A stretch of DNA of 64,000 nt from a bacterium (lineage in GTDB: Bacteria; Bacillota; Bacilli; Lactobacillales; Streptococcaceae). Numbering within the stretch: position 1 is the first letter of the stretch; each line of letters opens with the position of its first letter. The stretch covers positions 186,001 to 250,000 of the forward strand of contig CAJNCP010000001.1 in NCBI GenBank assembly GCA_905221295.1, in the 5' to 3' direction. A model generated the notes under the pieces. That model made no database searches. It saw only the letters and a program-made list of their open reading frames with translations, and was not told the DNA's origin. Made by a program: the position numbers and the translations under genes. Of the stretch, positions 1 to 6,594 are shown piece after piece.

Positions 1-629
1 ATGTTTTAACAGTTTCTCAGATTCACTCGTTATCTAAAATGATCTCTTTTCAAGTATTAAGAGTACCAGGATTTTTAGAACGTAGGTTTAAGCATGGGGA
101 AATTATGTTTGATGAGACAATCAACGAAACATCACAATGGTTTCAATTATCTCCAGAAACAATAAAAAGCATCTTAGATGATTTTATACATAATAAAGGT
201 GACTTTATAAAAGATGAGACTCCTCTATTAATTGCAGATAAAGATAGATTGAATAAACTATCGGAGGTATTAGCTGATAAAATTTGGTTAATTTATTTCA
301 ATAATTCTAGTGTTCCATTTATTACGAGTGACTCTCCAGTTGTGATGTATAATTTTATTAGAAATTCAGTTTCTTACGCTGACAACGGGGTGGGAAGAGA
401 GGATATATTTATCTATTATCCATTATCCAGTAAAATTCTTATTAAAATAGTACCAAGGAACTTTTTGGGAGGAATTATGAAAAATTTGAATAACACATTA
501 AGATTTCTTTCAAATGCTGATATTTCATTTATAAATTTAGTTAATGATTTTCAAGTCAGGCATGCTGAGAAACAGATATTTGTTTATCCAGACTTCATGG
601 ATTCCTTAAAGACTATTTCTAATACATAA
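1..629 (+). CDS. 3' part of a DUF4238-like protein (5' end outside window)
   Basis: The reading frame is open from the window edge, so the first in-window ATG at 39 is probably not the start and the gene is cut by the window. The visible part is about 208 residues. It has a conserved-looking ITSDSPV segment followed by a hydrophobic beta-rich stretch with FIYYPLSSK, which resembles the DUF4238 family (function unknown, scattered and often strain-specific in bacteria). There is no signal peptide or membrane segment in what can be seen. The family assignment comes from motif resemblance only. The gene is AT-rich compared with the housekeeping genes downstream, which fits an accessory gene. Confidence 0.5.
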   Translation, partial: VLTVSQIHSLSKMISFQVLRVPGFLERRFKHGEIMFDETINETSQWFQLSPETIKSILDDFIHNKGDFIKDETPLLIADKDRLNKLSEVLADKIWLIYFNNSSVPFITSDSPVVMYNFIRNSVSYADNGVGREDIFIYYPLSSKILIKIVPRNFLGGIMKNLNNTLRFLSNADISFINLVNDFQVRHAEKQIFVYPDFMDSLKTISNT

Positions 630-756
630 CCAAAATAACTTGATATTTTTCATTTTTATATCAAGATATAAGGCACTTGTCTCTCATAGTTCGTTTTTAA
701 AAAAATTTAAAGGATGATGGAGGTAATTTATTCGCTCATTTTTAAGGTACAACATT

Positions 757-777
757 GTTTCCATATTTCCTGGAAAC
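757..777 (+). other. Short inverted repeat upstream of the YbgA-like gene
   Basis: GTTTCC and GGAAAC are separated by 9 bases, just before the ribosome-binding site of the gene at 799. It could fold in the leader RNA. There is no T-run, so it is not a terminator, and its function is unknown. Confidence 0.3.
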
Positions 778-798
778 GGATAGAAAGTAAGGAGAAAC

Positions 799-1203
799 AT
801 GGAACAAATTAACCAAAAATCCCAGTGCCAGCAACTCTGGGCTAGGAACAAATACCTCGTTTTGAGCCATTCCAGCAATATTTATAATGAGATTCGCCAA
901 TACTTGAAGAACGAAGAGGTGGAGGTAAGTCATGTTCAAGAACTGATCGGCCGTGCTTGCCAGATTCCAGAACACAGGGGTCAGGTTTGCAATGCCTTTC
1001 AGCATATTTGGGGCTATTTCAAAAAGAAAGCGACAGATGTTGAGTGCAAGGACTATATGCTCTTGCTGGATCGCTACCGCTTTGGTCAAGTTTCCAAGGA
1101 AGACTTGATTGCTAAAACTCGAGAGTTGCTTGAACGCTATCCCAATACCTACTTACAACATTCGACATTACTGAAAGGAGACTCCCATGAGACTTTGGCA
1201 TGA
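799..1203 (+). CDS. YbgA-like DUF1722 protein
   Basis: A 134-residue soluble protein matching the YbgA (DUF1722) domain: an LWARNKYLVLSHS start, a central helical region with HIWGYFKKKAT, and a C-terminal LLERYPNTYLQ segment. The biochemical function of the family is not settled. In E. coli, ybgA lies directly upstream of the photolyase gene phrB. Here the domain stands alone and overlaps the next gene by 17 bases, and that gene is a pyrimidine-dimer-glycosylase-like protein, so the two are very likely cotranslated and a DNA-damage role is plausible by context. The ATG at 799 follows a GGAG ribosome-binding site. The family call is fairly firm; the role is inferred. Confidence 0.7.
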   Translation: MEQINQKSQCQQLWARNKYLVLSHSSNIYNEIRQYLKNEEVEVSHVQELIGRACQIPEHRGQVCNAFQHIWGYFKKKATDVECKDYMLLLDRYRFGQVSKEDLIAKTRELLERYPNTYLQHSTLLKGDSHETLA

Positions 1204-1552
1204 GGCTTTGATTTCACAACTTCCCCGTCCTCAACTTTTGGGGCAACATCGAGAGTGCTGTGCCCTGCGTGGTAATGGCTGGGGCAAAAAGCATGCGACG
1301 GTGGACTATGTTTTTACCCACTCGCCCTATCGACTCTATGCCTATCATCGCTTGATCATGGAGGAGATGGCTATCCGTGGCTACAATGTCAGTCCGGAGT
1401 GGCTGGACAAGAACTACCGTGGCAAAACCTGTCCTCCTTATGAAGACTTGCCTGAGGAGAACCTAGGTAATCCCATCTATAGTGAGCATGATGCAGCCTA
1501 CTACGAGGGGTGTCTGGCTAATCTCCGAGAGAAGGGGATAGAGTTGGAGTAA
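1187..1552 (+). CDS. Endonuclease V-like (pyrimidine dimer DNA glycosylase family, TIGR02328) protein
   Basis: A 121-residue protein starting MRLWHEALISQLPRPQLLGQ, followed by HRECCALRG and GWGKKHATVDYVF. This is the signature of the small T4 endonuclease V-like family found in many bacteria, in which T4 denV cuts the glycosyl bond at UV-induced pyrimidine dimers. The conserved N-terminal residues, an Arg-rich helix and a downstream YH(R)LIMEEM helix are visible. Enzyme activity of the bacterial branch is not proven from sequence. The start at 1187 lies inside the YbgA-like gene, with an AAAGGAG ribosome-binding site, so the genes form a translationally coupled pair. Confidence 0.7.
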   Translation: MRLWHEALISQLPRPQLLGQHRECCALRGNGWGKKHATVDYVFTHSPYRLYAYHRLIMEEMAIRGYNVSPEWLDKNYRGKTCPPYEDLPEENLGNPIYSEHDAAYYEGCLANLREKGIELE

Positions 1553-1611
1553 TAGTAAGGATTATCTCTAATTTAGAATTCTTCTCATAATTTTTTCGAA
1601 TAATAAAAATG

Positions 1612-1645
1612 AGACCTGTAGGATTTTTCTAAGGTCTTCTTTTTA
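1612..1645 (+). terminator. Rho-independent terminator
   Basis: AGACCT pairs with AGGTCT across a 14-base loop and is followed by a T-rich tail. It closes the YbgA/endonuclease V-like operon. Confidence 0.6.
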
Positions 1646-1708
1646 TGGGTATTAGAATTTACTTTTAATAACTTTTGAGTTATAATTGAGTTGGAAAGAG
1701 GCTACTTG

Positions 1709-2074
1709 GTGCATACGATTTACTTCTATAAGGACAAAAATGGAAACGAACCAGTCTTAGATTACATGAGAGAATTGGCTAGAAAGAAGAGTAAGGATAG
1801 TCGCATCAAACTCAATAAACTAAACGACTATATTGAGTTGCTTAGTCAGCATGGAACCAGAGCAGGTGAACCCTATATCAAACATTTGGAAGATGAGATT
1901 TGGGAACTAAGACCTCTGAGAGATCGAATTTTATTTGTGGCTTGGTTTGATGGGAGTTTTATTCTTTTACATCATTTTGTTAAAAAGACTCAAAAGACTC
2001 CTAGAAGAGAAATTGAAAAAGCTAAGCGTGAACTGAAAGACTTAAAAGAAAGAGGGTTAAGTGATGAAGAATAG
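1709..2074 (+). CDS. RelE/HigB-type toxin (Gp49-like family)
   Basis: A 121-residue basic protein (from the GTG at 1709) with the fold signature of phage Gp49/HigB-like RelE-superfamily toxins: [13 protein letters not shown] at the N-terminus, a helical hairpin, [17 protein letters not shown] in the core strands and [20 protein letters not shown] at the C-terminus. Members are usually ribosome-dependent mRNA endonucleases. A TTG at 1691 is possible, but GAAAGAGG sits 8 bases before the GTG at 1709, so I chose GTG. Its 3' end overlaps an XRE-type antitoxin gene by 11 bases in the toxin-first order typical of HigBA. Activity is inferred. Confidence 0.75.
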   Translation: MHTIYFYKDKNGNEPVLDYMRELARKKSKDSRIKLNKLNDYIELLSQHGTRAGEPYIKHLEDEIWELRPLRDRILFVAWFDGSFILLHHFVKKTQKTPRREIEKAKRELKDLKERGLSDEE

Positions 2075-2357
2075 TGCCATTGGAAGTAATTGGAAGGATG
2101 TCCGCTCTGAGCTCTTTAGCAAGGAGGAAATCCTTGAAAGTGATATGCGAGTGGCTATTATGAGTGAGTTGATAGAAGCTAGACATGAGCAAGGAATCAG
2201 TCAGAAAAAGCTAGAAGAACTCAGTGGAGTGAGCCAGCCTGTTATAGCTAGAATGGAGACAGGCAAGACCAGTCCTCAGTTGGATACAGTCTTAAAAGTT
2301 TTAGCCAGTTTAGGAAAGACACTAGCAGTCGTTCCACTTGAACAGGGAAAAGGTTGA
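2064..2357 (+). CDS. XRE-family antitoxin (HigA-like)
   Basis: A 97-residue protein with a helix-turn-helix in its C-terminal half: [23 protein letters not shown], then [19 protein letters not shown]. It should neutralise the preceding toxin and repress the shared promoter. The ATG at 2064 is 7 bases from AGAGGG; a GTG at 2061 is the alternative. The start lies inside the toxin gene, so the pair is translationally coupled. The N-terminal [15 protein letters not shown] segment is typical of antitoxins paired with Gp49-like toxins. Confidence 0.75.
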   Translation: MKNSAIGSNWKDVRSELFSKEEILESDMRVAIMSELIEARHEQGISQKKLEELSGVSQPVIARMETGKTSPQLDTVLKVLASLGKTLAVVPLEQGKG

Positions 2358-2358
2358 T

Positions 2359-2441
2359 AGGGATGAAATTCCTTGGATTTCTAAAATCATCCACAGGGGA
2401 ATTTTACCTCCCGTCCGCACTTTTTAAGGGAAATATCAAAA
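2359..2441 (+). repeat. Dispersed repeat, copy 1 (about 83 bp)
   Basis: This stretch recurs at 6221-6304 with 9 differences over 83 positions by hand alignment. It contains GGATGA...TCATCC, which can pair as a stem, then a TTTTACCTCCCG block. It lies just after the toxin-antitoxin pair and does not match the BOX consensus I remember. Identity of the repeat family is unknown. Confidence 0.7.
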
Positions 2442-2479
2442 TTACCAAAGGATAACTAACCTATAGTCTTTTCTAATAC

Positions 2480-2516
2480 CAAGCCATAGTCACTGATGAG
2501 AATCATCAATGGCTTG
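2480..2516. other. Strong hairpin (possible terminator)
   Basis: CAAGCCAT pairs with ATGGCTTG, with an inner GATGA/TCATC stem. The following TTTG is a weak T-tract, so this may be an inefficient terminator for the toxin-antitoxin pair or part of the adjacent repeat. Confidence 0.45.
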
Positions 2517-2564
2517 TTTGAGCATTCCAACTAAAAGACAACATAAAGCAAGCTATACAAGGGA

Positions 2565-2595
2565 TTTGAGATGTTTTTCTCAAGTCTTTTTCTTT
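2565..2595 (+). terminator. Probable terminator ahead of metE
   Basis: TTGAGA pairs with TCTCAA across a T-rich loop and is followed by TCTTTTTCTTTT. It lies just upstream of the MET-box, separating the upstream transcription unit from metE. Confidence 0.5.
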
Positions 2596-2608
2596 TGTTC
2601 AAAAAAGT

Positions 2609-2629
2609 GATATAGTTTCAAACTATATC
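2609..2629 (+). promoter_or_regulatory. MET-box (MetR/MtaR-type operator) of metE
   Basis: A perfect palindrome TATAGTTTCAAACTATA at 2611-2627, extended by GA/TC outside. It matches the streptococcal MET-box bound by the LysR-type methionine regulator MetR/MtaR. It lies about 80 bases before the metE start, where it would activate metE-metF transcription in methionine shortage. Confidence 0.88.
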
Positions 2630-2709
2630 AAAGCCTAATTATTTACAATTATACAGACAGTTTCTTTTCTGTTAAGATAGTTTCAACAACAAATTTTGGA
2701 GGACACATC

Positions 2710-4959
2710 ATGTCAACTACGATCATCGGTTTCCCTCGTTTGGGTGAATTCCGCGAATTAAAATTTACAACTGAAAAATACTTTAGAAAAGAAATCTCAG
2801 AAGAAGAACTCTTGGCTGCGGCTAAAGAATTGCGTGCGAAACACTGGAACATTGTCAAAGAAAAAGGCATCACTGAAATCCCATCAAATGACTTTTCTCA
2901 CTATGACAACTTTTTAGATGCAGCTTTCCTTTTCAACGTGGTACCTGCATCCGTTCAAAACTTGGACTTGTCAGACCTTGAGCGTTACTTTGCTTTGGGA
3001 CGTGGTTACCAAGGAGAGAAAGGGGACGTGCGTGCCCTTCCGATGAAGAAATGGTTCAACACCAACTACCACTACATCGTGCCTAAATTTGAAAAAGACA
3101 CTCAAGTTAAATTGGCAGGTCACAAGATCTTCGATGAGTTCCAAGAAGCCAAAGAACTTGGATTGAACACTCGTCCTGTCCTTGTAGGTCCATTCACTTT
3201 CCTTCAATTATCAGACTTTGAAGAAGGCGTGAAAGCTGAAGACTTTGTAGATAGCTTAGTAGCTGCTTACCAAGAAGTTTTTGCTAAATTGGCTGAACTT
3301 GGTGCAACTCGTATCCAATTGGACGAAGCAGCTCTTGTCAAAGATTTGACAGCTGAAGAAAAAGCTCTCTTCTTGAACCTCTACAACAAACTCTTGGCTG
3401 ACAAGAAAGGTCTTGAAGTCTTGCTTCAAACTTACTTTGGTGATGTTCGTGACGTCTACGCTGATCTTGTGAATTTGCCAGTAGATGCCATCGGTCTTGA
3501 CTTCGTTGAAGGTAAGAAAACTCTTGAACTTGTTAAAGGTGGTTTCCCAGCTGACAAGACTCTCTATGCCGGTATTGTCAATGGTAAAAACATCTGGCGC
3601 AACAACTACGAAAAGAGCTTGGCTGTTCTTGAGCAAATCCCAGCTGAAAACATTGTTTTGACAAGCTCATGCTCACTTCTTCATGTGCCATTTACAACAG
3701 CTAACGAAGAATTTGAACCAGCTATCTTGAACCACTTTGCCTTTGCAGTTGAAAAATTGGATGAGATTCGTGATTTGGATGCTATCCGCAATGGTCAAGG
3801 CGCAGAAGCTCTTGCAGCTAACAAAGAACTCTTTGCGACTGAACGTGTTGGTGAAAATGCAGAACTTCGTGCGCGTATCGCTGGATTGACTGACGCAGAC
3901 TACACTCGTTTGCCAGCCTTTGCGGAACGTGAAGCCATCCAAGAAGAAGCATTCAAACTTCCAGCTCTTCCAACAACAACCATTGGTTCATTCCCTCAAA
4001 CTAAGGAAGTCCGTGCCAAACGTTTGGCCTTCCGTAAGGGAGAGTTGTCACAAGAAGAATACGACGCTTTCCTTGCTGAAACCATCGACGAATGGATCAA
4101 ATGGCAAGAAGAAGTTGGATTTGACGTGCTTGTACACGGTGAGTTCGAGCGTAACGACATGGTTGAGTACTTCGGTCAAAACTTGTCAGGTTACCTCTTC
4201 TCTAAGAATGGTTGGGTACAATCATACGGTATGCGTGGGGTGAAACCACCAATCATCTGGGGCGATGTCACTCGTCTTAACCCAATCACTGTGAAATGGT
4301 CTAGCTACGCACAAAGCCGTACTGACAAACCTGTTAAAGGTATGTTGACTGGACCTGTTACCATCCTTAACTGGTCATTCCCACGTGAAGACATTTCTAT
4401 CAAGGATTCAACTCTTCAAATCGCTCTTGCCATCAAGGATGAAGTTCTTGACCTTGAAGCTGCAGGTGTGAAAATCATCCAAATCGACGAGGCTGCTCTT
4501 CGTGAGAAATTGCCACTCCGTCGTAGCGACTGGTACGAAGACTACCTTGACTGGGCTATTCCAGCCTTCCGCTTGGTACACTCTACAGTTGCGCCAGATA
4601 CTCAAATCCACACTCACATGTGTTACTCAGAATTTACAGATATCATCCCAGCTATCGACAACATGGATGCGGACGTTATTTCCTTTGAAGCAAGCCGTTC
4701 AAACCTTGAAATCTTGGACGAACTCAAAGCGAAAAACTTCCAAACAGAAGTGGGACCTGGGGTATACGATATCCACTCACCTCGTGTGCCAAATGAAGGC
4801 GAAATCGACCACACAATCGATGCTATTCTTGCTAAAGTACCAAGCAAGAAAGTTTGGATCAACCCTGACTGTGGTTTGAAAACACGTGGTATTCCAGAAA
4901 CAAAAGAAAGCTTGATCCGCCTTGTCGAAGCAGCAAAAGCTGCGCGTGAGAAATTGTAA
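2710..4959 (+). CDS. metE: Cobalamin-independent methionine synthase
   Basis: A 749-residue enzyme that transfers a methyl group from 5-methyltetrahydrofolate (polyglutamate) to homocysteine. The family has two similar barrel domains. The C-terminal half carries the zinc ligands: HTHMCYSEF near residue 635 and PDCGLK near 720. The N-terminal half starts with [17 protein letters not shown] sequence (here [17 protein letters not shown]). Length is normal for the family. TGGAGGA precedes the ATG at 2710. metF follows about 90 bases downstream in the same direction and supplies the methyl donor, so the two probably form an operon under the upstream MET-box. Confidence 0.97.
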   Translation: MSTTIIGFPRLGEFRELKFTTEKYFRKEISEEELLAAAKELRAKHWNIVKEKGITEIPSNDFSHYDNFLDAAFLFNVVPASVQNLDLSDLERYFALGRGYQGEKGDVRALPMKKWFNTNYHYIVPKFEKDTQVKLAGHKIFDEFQEAKELGLNTRPVLVGPFTFLQLSDFEEGVKAEDFVDSLVAAYQEVFAKLAELGATRIQLDEAALVKDLTAEEKALFLNLYNKLLADKKGLEVLLQTYFGDVRDVYADLVNLPVDAIGLDFVEGKKTLELVKGGFPADKTLYAGIVNGKNIWRNNYEKSLAVLEQIPAENIVLTSSCSLLHVPFTTANEEFEPAILNHFAFAVEKLDEIRDLDAIRNGQGAEALAANKELFATERVGENAELRARIAGLTDADYTRLPAFAEREAIQEEAFKLPALPTTTIGSFPQTKEVRAKRLAFRKGELSQEEYDAFLAETIDEWIKWQEEVGFDVLVHGEFERNDMVEYFGQNLSGYLFSKNGWVQSYGMRGVKPPIIWGDVTRLNPITVKWSSYAQSRTDKPVKGMLTGPVTILNWSFPREDISIKDSTLQIALAIKDEVLDLEAAGVKIIQIDEAALREKLPLRRSDWYEDYLDWAIPAFRLVHSTVAPDTQIHTHMCYSEFTDIIPAIDNMDADVISFEASRSNLEILDELKAKNFQTEVGPGVYDIHSPRVPNEGEIDHTIDAILAKVPSKKVWINPDCGLKTRGIPETKESLIRLVEAAKAAREKL

Positions 4960-5053
4960 GATTAGATTTCTCGCTTGACACTGACTGATCAAGGAACTGC
5001 TTGGCCCTAGCTGGCTCAGCAATCATGAAATCAAAAAGAAAAGGATAATGACT

Positions 5054-5920
5054 ATGTCACGCCAAACACCGTCACTTTCATTTGAAGTGTTCCCTCCAAA
5101 CCCAGCTGTGGGTAATGATAAAATTATTTCAGCCTTGCAGGATATGCGGGAGCTGACACCGCACTTTATCAGTGTGACTGCCAGCAATAATAAATTTAAT
5201 ATCAAGGAAACAACGGTTCGTTTGGCTGACTTTATCCAGAATGACTTGGCGATTCCAACTATTGCCCACTTGCCAGCTATCTATCTGACCAAGGACAAGG
5301 TTGCTGAAACCATTGCAGACTTGGATAAGGTTGGGGTACAGAAAATCTTGGCCTTGCGTGGGGATATTATCCCTGATGTGGAACCACAAAAGGATTTCCG
5401 CTACGCAACGGATTTGATCGAGTTCATCAAGGAACAAGCCCCTCACTTTGATATTATTGGCGCTTGCTACCCAGAGGGGCACCCTGACTCTCCAAACCAG
5501 ATCTCGGATATTCAAAATCTCAAGAAGAAAGTGGACGCAGGCTGTTCAAGCCTTGTAACGCAACTTTTCTTTGACAATGAGCGTTTCTATGATTTTCAAG
5601 ATAAGTGTACCTTGGCGGGGATTGATGTTCCCATTCATGCGGGGATCATGCCCATTCTTAACCGTAATCAAGCGCTTCGTCTCCTGAAAACGTGTGAGAA
5701 TATCCACCTTCCACGTAAATTTAAGGCCATCTTAGACAAGTATGAGCATGACCCTGAGTCGCTCAGAGCAGCAGGACTTGCCTATGCTGTGGATCAGATT
5801 GTGGACTTGGTAACCCAGGATGTTGCAGGTGTACATCTCTACACCATGAACAATGCTGAAACAGCAAAATACATCCACCAAGCAACCCATGCCTTGTTTA
5901 ACCATCAGTCTTTAGGATAA
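5054..5920 (+). CDS. metF: 5,10-methylenetetrahydrofolate reductase
   Basis: A 288-residue FAD-dependent enzyme that reduces methylenetetrahydrofolate to 5-methyltetrahydrofolate, the substrate of MetE. Conserved segments include SFEVFPPNPAVGNDKI at the N-terminus, ILALRGDIIPD (the RGD/E loop), GACYPEGHPDS and VTQLFFDNERFYDF, then GIMPI. ATG at 5048 and 5054 are in frame; AAAGGA is only 2 bases from the first but 8 from the second, so I chose 5054. A terminator follows at 5930. It completes the methionine module with metE. Confidence 0.96.
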   Translation: MSRQTPSLSFEVFPPNPAVGNDKIISALQDMRELTPHFISVTASNNKFNIKETTVRLADFIQNDLAIPTIAHLPAIYLTKDKVAETIADLDKVGVQKILALRGDIIPDVEPQKDFRYATDLIEFIKEQAPHFDIIGACYPEGHPDSPNQISDIQNLKKKVDAGCSSLVTQLFFDNERFYDFQDKCTLAGIDVPIHAGIMPILNRNQALRLLKTCENIHLPRKFKAILDKYEHDPESLRAAGLAYAVDQIVDLVTQDVAGVHLYTMNNAETAKYIHQATHALFNHQSLG

Positions 5921-5929
5921 TAAAAAGCA

Positions 5930-5966
5930 AACCATTCTTCTCAGGTGAGGGGAATGGTTCCTTTTT
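5930..5966 (+). terminator. Terminator after metF
   Basis: AACCATTC pairs with GAATGGTT across a 14-base loop and is followed by CCTTTTTA. Confidence 0.8.
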
Positions 5967-6102
5967 AATAGAAAAGCCCGCACTTTTTAAGAAAAATATG
6001 ATAAAATAGACTCTGTACGTACTTGATACAAAGATGAGGGTATTTAGGTTGTAGAAGTTTGTTTAAAGTGGATTATTTTTTAAACAAAATATGATAATAG
6101 GT

Positions 6103-6204
6103 GTCTCAAAAAACACGAACGGAGTGAGTATTTAAAAGATATTTCACGCTATAGTGGTATCCTAGGAATAACTCTGTTATTTTCTAGGACGGAATTTTTG
6201 AGAC
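6103..6204. mobile_element. Short non-coding element with 10-bp terminal inverted repeats (RUP-like MITE candidate)
   Basis: GTCTCAAAAA at 6103-6112 and TTTTTGAGAC at 6195-6204 are perfect inverted termini around 82 bases of non-coding sequence. The total of 102 bp is close to the 107 bp reported for RUP, a pneumococcal miniature element mobilised by an IS630-type transposase. I could not confirm the RUP consensus or the TA duplication on both sides, so the assignment is tentative; the terminal repeats themselves are clear. Confidence 0.5.
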
Positions 6205-6220
6205 TTCAGGCTTTAAAATT

Positions 6221-6304
6221 AGGGATGAAATTCCCTGGATTTCTAAAATCATCCACTGGATAATTTTACCTCCCGTTCGCACTGTGTCAGTGAAATATCA
6301 AAAA
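6221..6304 (+). repeat. Dispersed repeat, copy 2 (about 83 bp)
   Basis: Second copy of the repeat at 2359-2441, in the same orientation, with 9 differences. Its end (CCCG..CGCACTGTGTC) resembles the sequence just before the structured leader of prmA near 32618-32635. A shorter match (CCCGCACTTTTTAAG) is at 5976-5990. The repeat may therefore be a front part of a longer mosaic element. Confidence 0.65.
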
Positions 6305-6338
6305 AATTCTTAATTGAATTTTGGTCTCATTTCTTAGG

Positions 6339-6436
6339 AAAAAGATAAGCTTCCTTGCACTCATCGAGTGCGGCGTCACCTTCCTATTTTTCTACAGAAA
6401 TGTTCGGCAAGCCGAACCGTCCAAAATATCTTGATT
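6339..6436 (+). ncRNA. Structured leader element, copy A (upstream of pnp)
   Basis: Begins with AAAAAGATAA and ends with TATCTTGATT, whose AAGATA and TATCTT can pair and close the structure. Between them are a hairpin GCACTC/GAGTGC (6357-6371), a TTCCTATTTT block at 6381, and an extra perfect hairpin TTCGGC-AA-GCCGAA (6403-6416). The spacing from the first block to TTCCTATTTT is 42 bases, nearly the same as in copies B and C. It may be a cis-regulatory RNA or a repeat family; I do not recognise it. Confidence 0.5.
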
Positions 6437-6462
6437 AATTGAACACGCCTACAACTCTGTGG

Positions 6463-6549
6463 AAAAAAATAAATCTACCTAGGAGCAGTCGCTCCGTCGT
6501 TCGATTTCCTATTTTCCTTTGAGTTGCTTAACGGCTTAGTATCTTGATC
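6463..6549 (+). ncRNA. Structured leader element, copy B (upstream of pnp)
   Basis: Tandem partner of copy A. It has an A-rich start, a hairpin GGAGC-AGTC-GCTCC (6482-6495), TTCCTATTTT at 6506 and an end TATCTTGATC at 6540. First block to TTCCTATTTT is 43 bases, and TTCCTATTTT to the end block is 34 bases (33 in copy C before prmA). It ends 45 bases before the pnp start codon. Function is unknown; position suggests control of pnp expression. Confidence 0.5.
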
Positions 6550-6594
6550 TTTGTAGGCAAGGCGTATAATTTCATCAATCCAAAGGGGATTAAA

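Noticed and set aside
742..1089. Minus-strand frame of 115 codons opposite the YbgA-like gene
   Set aside because: It mirrors a well-supported coding gene, has no ribosome-binding site and shows no recognisable domain.
3256..3636. Long minus-strand frames opposite metE (also 3673-3942)
   Set aside because: Antisense shadow of a strongly biased coding region; composition rich in Phe/Ser/Cys with no family features.
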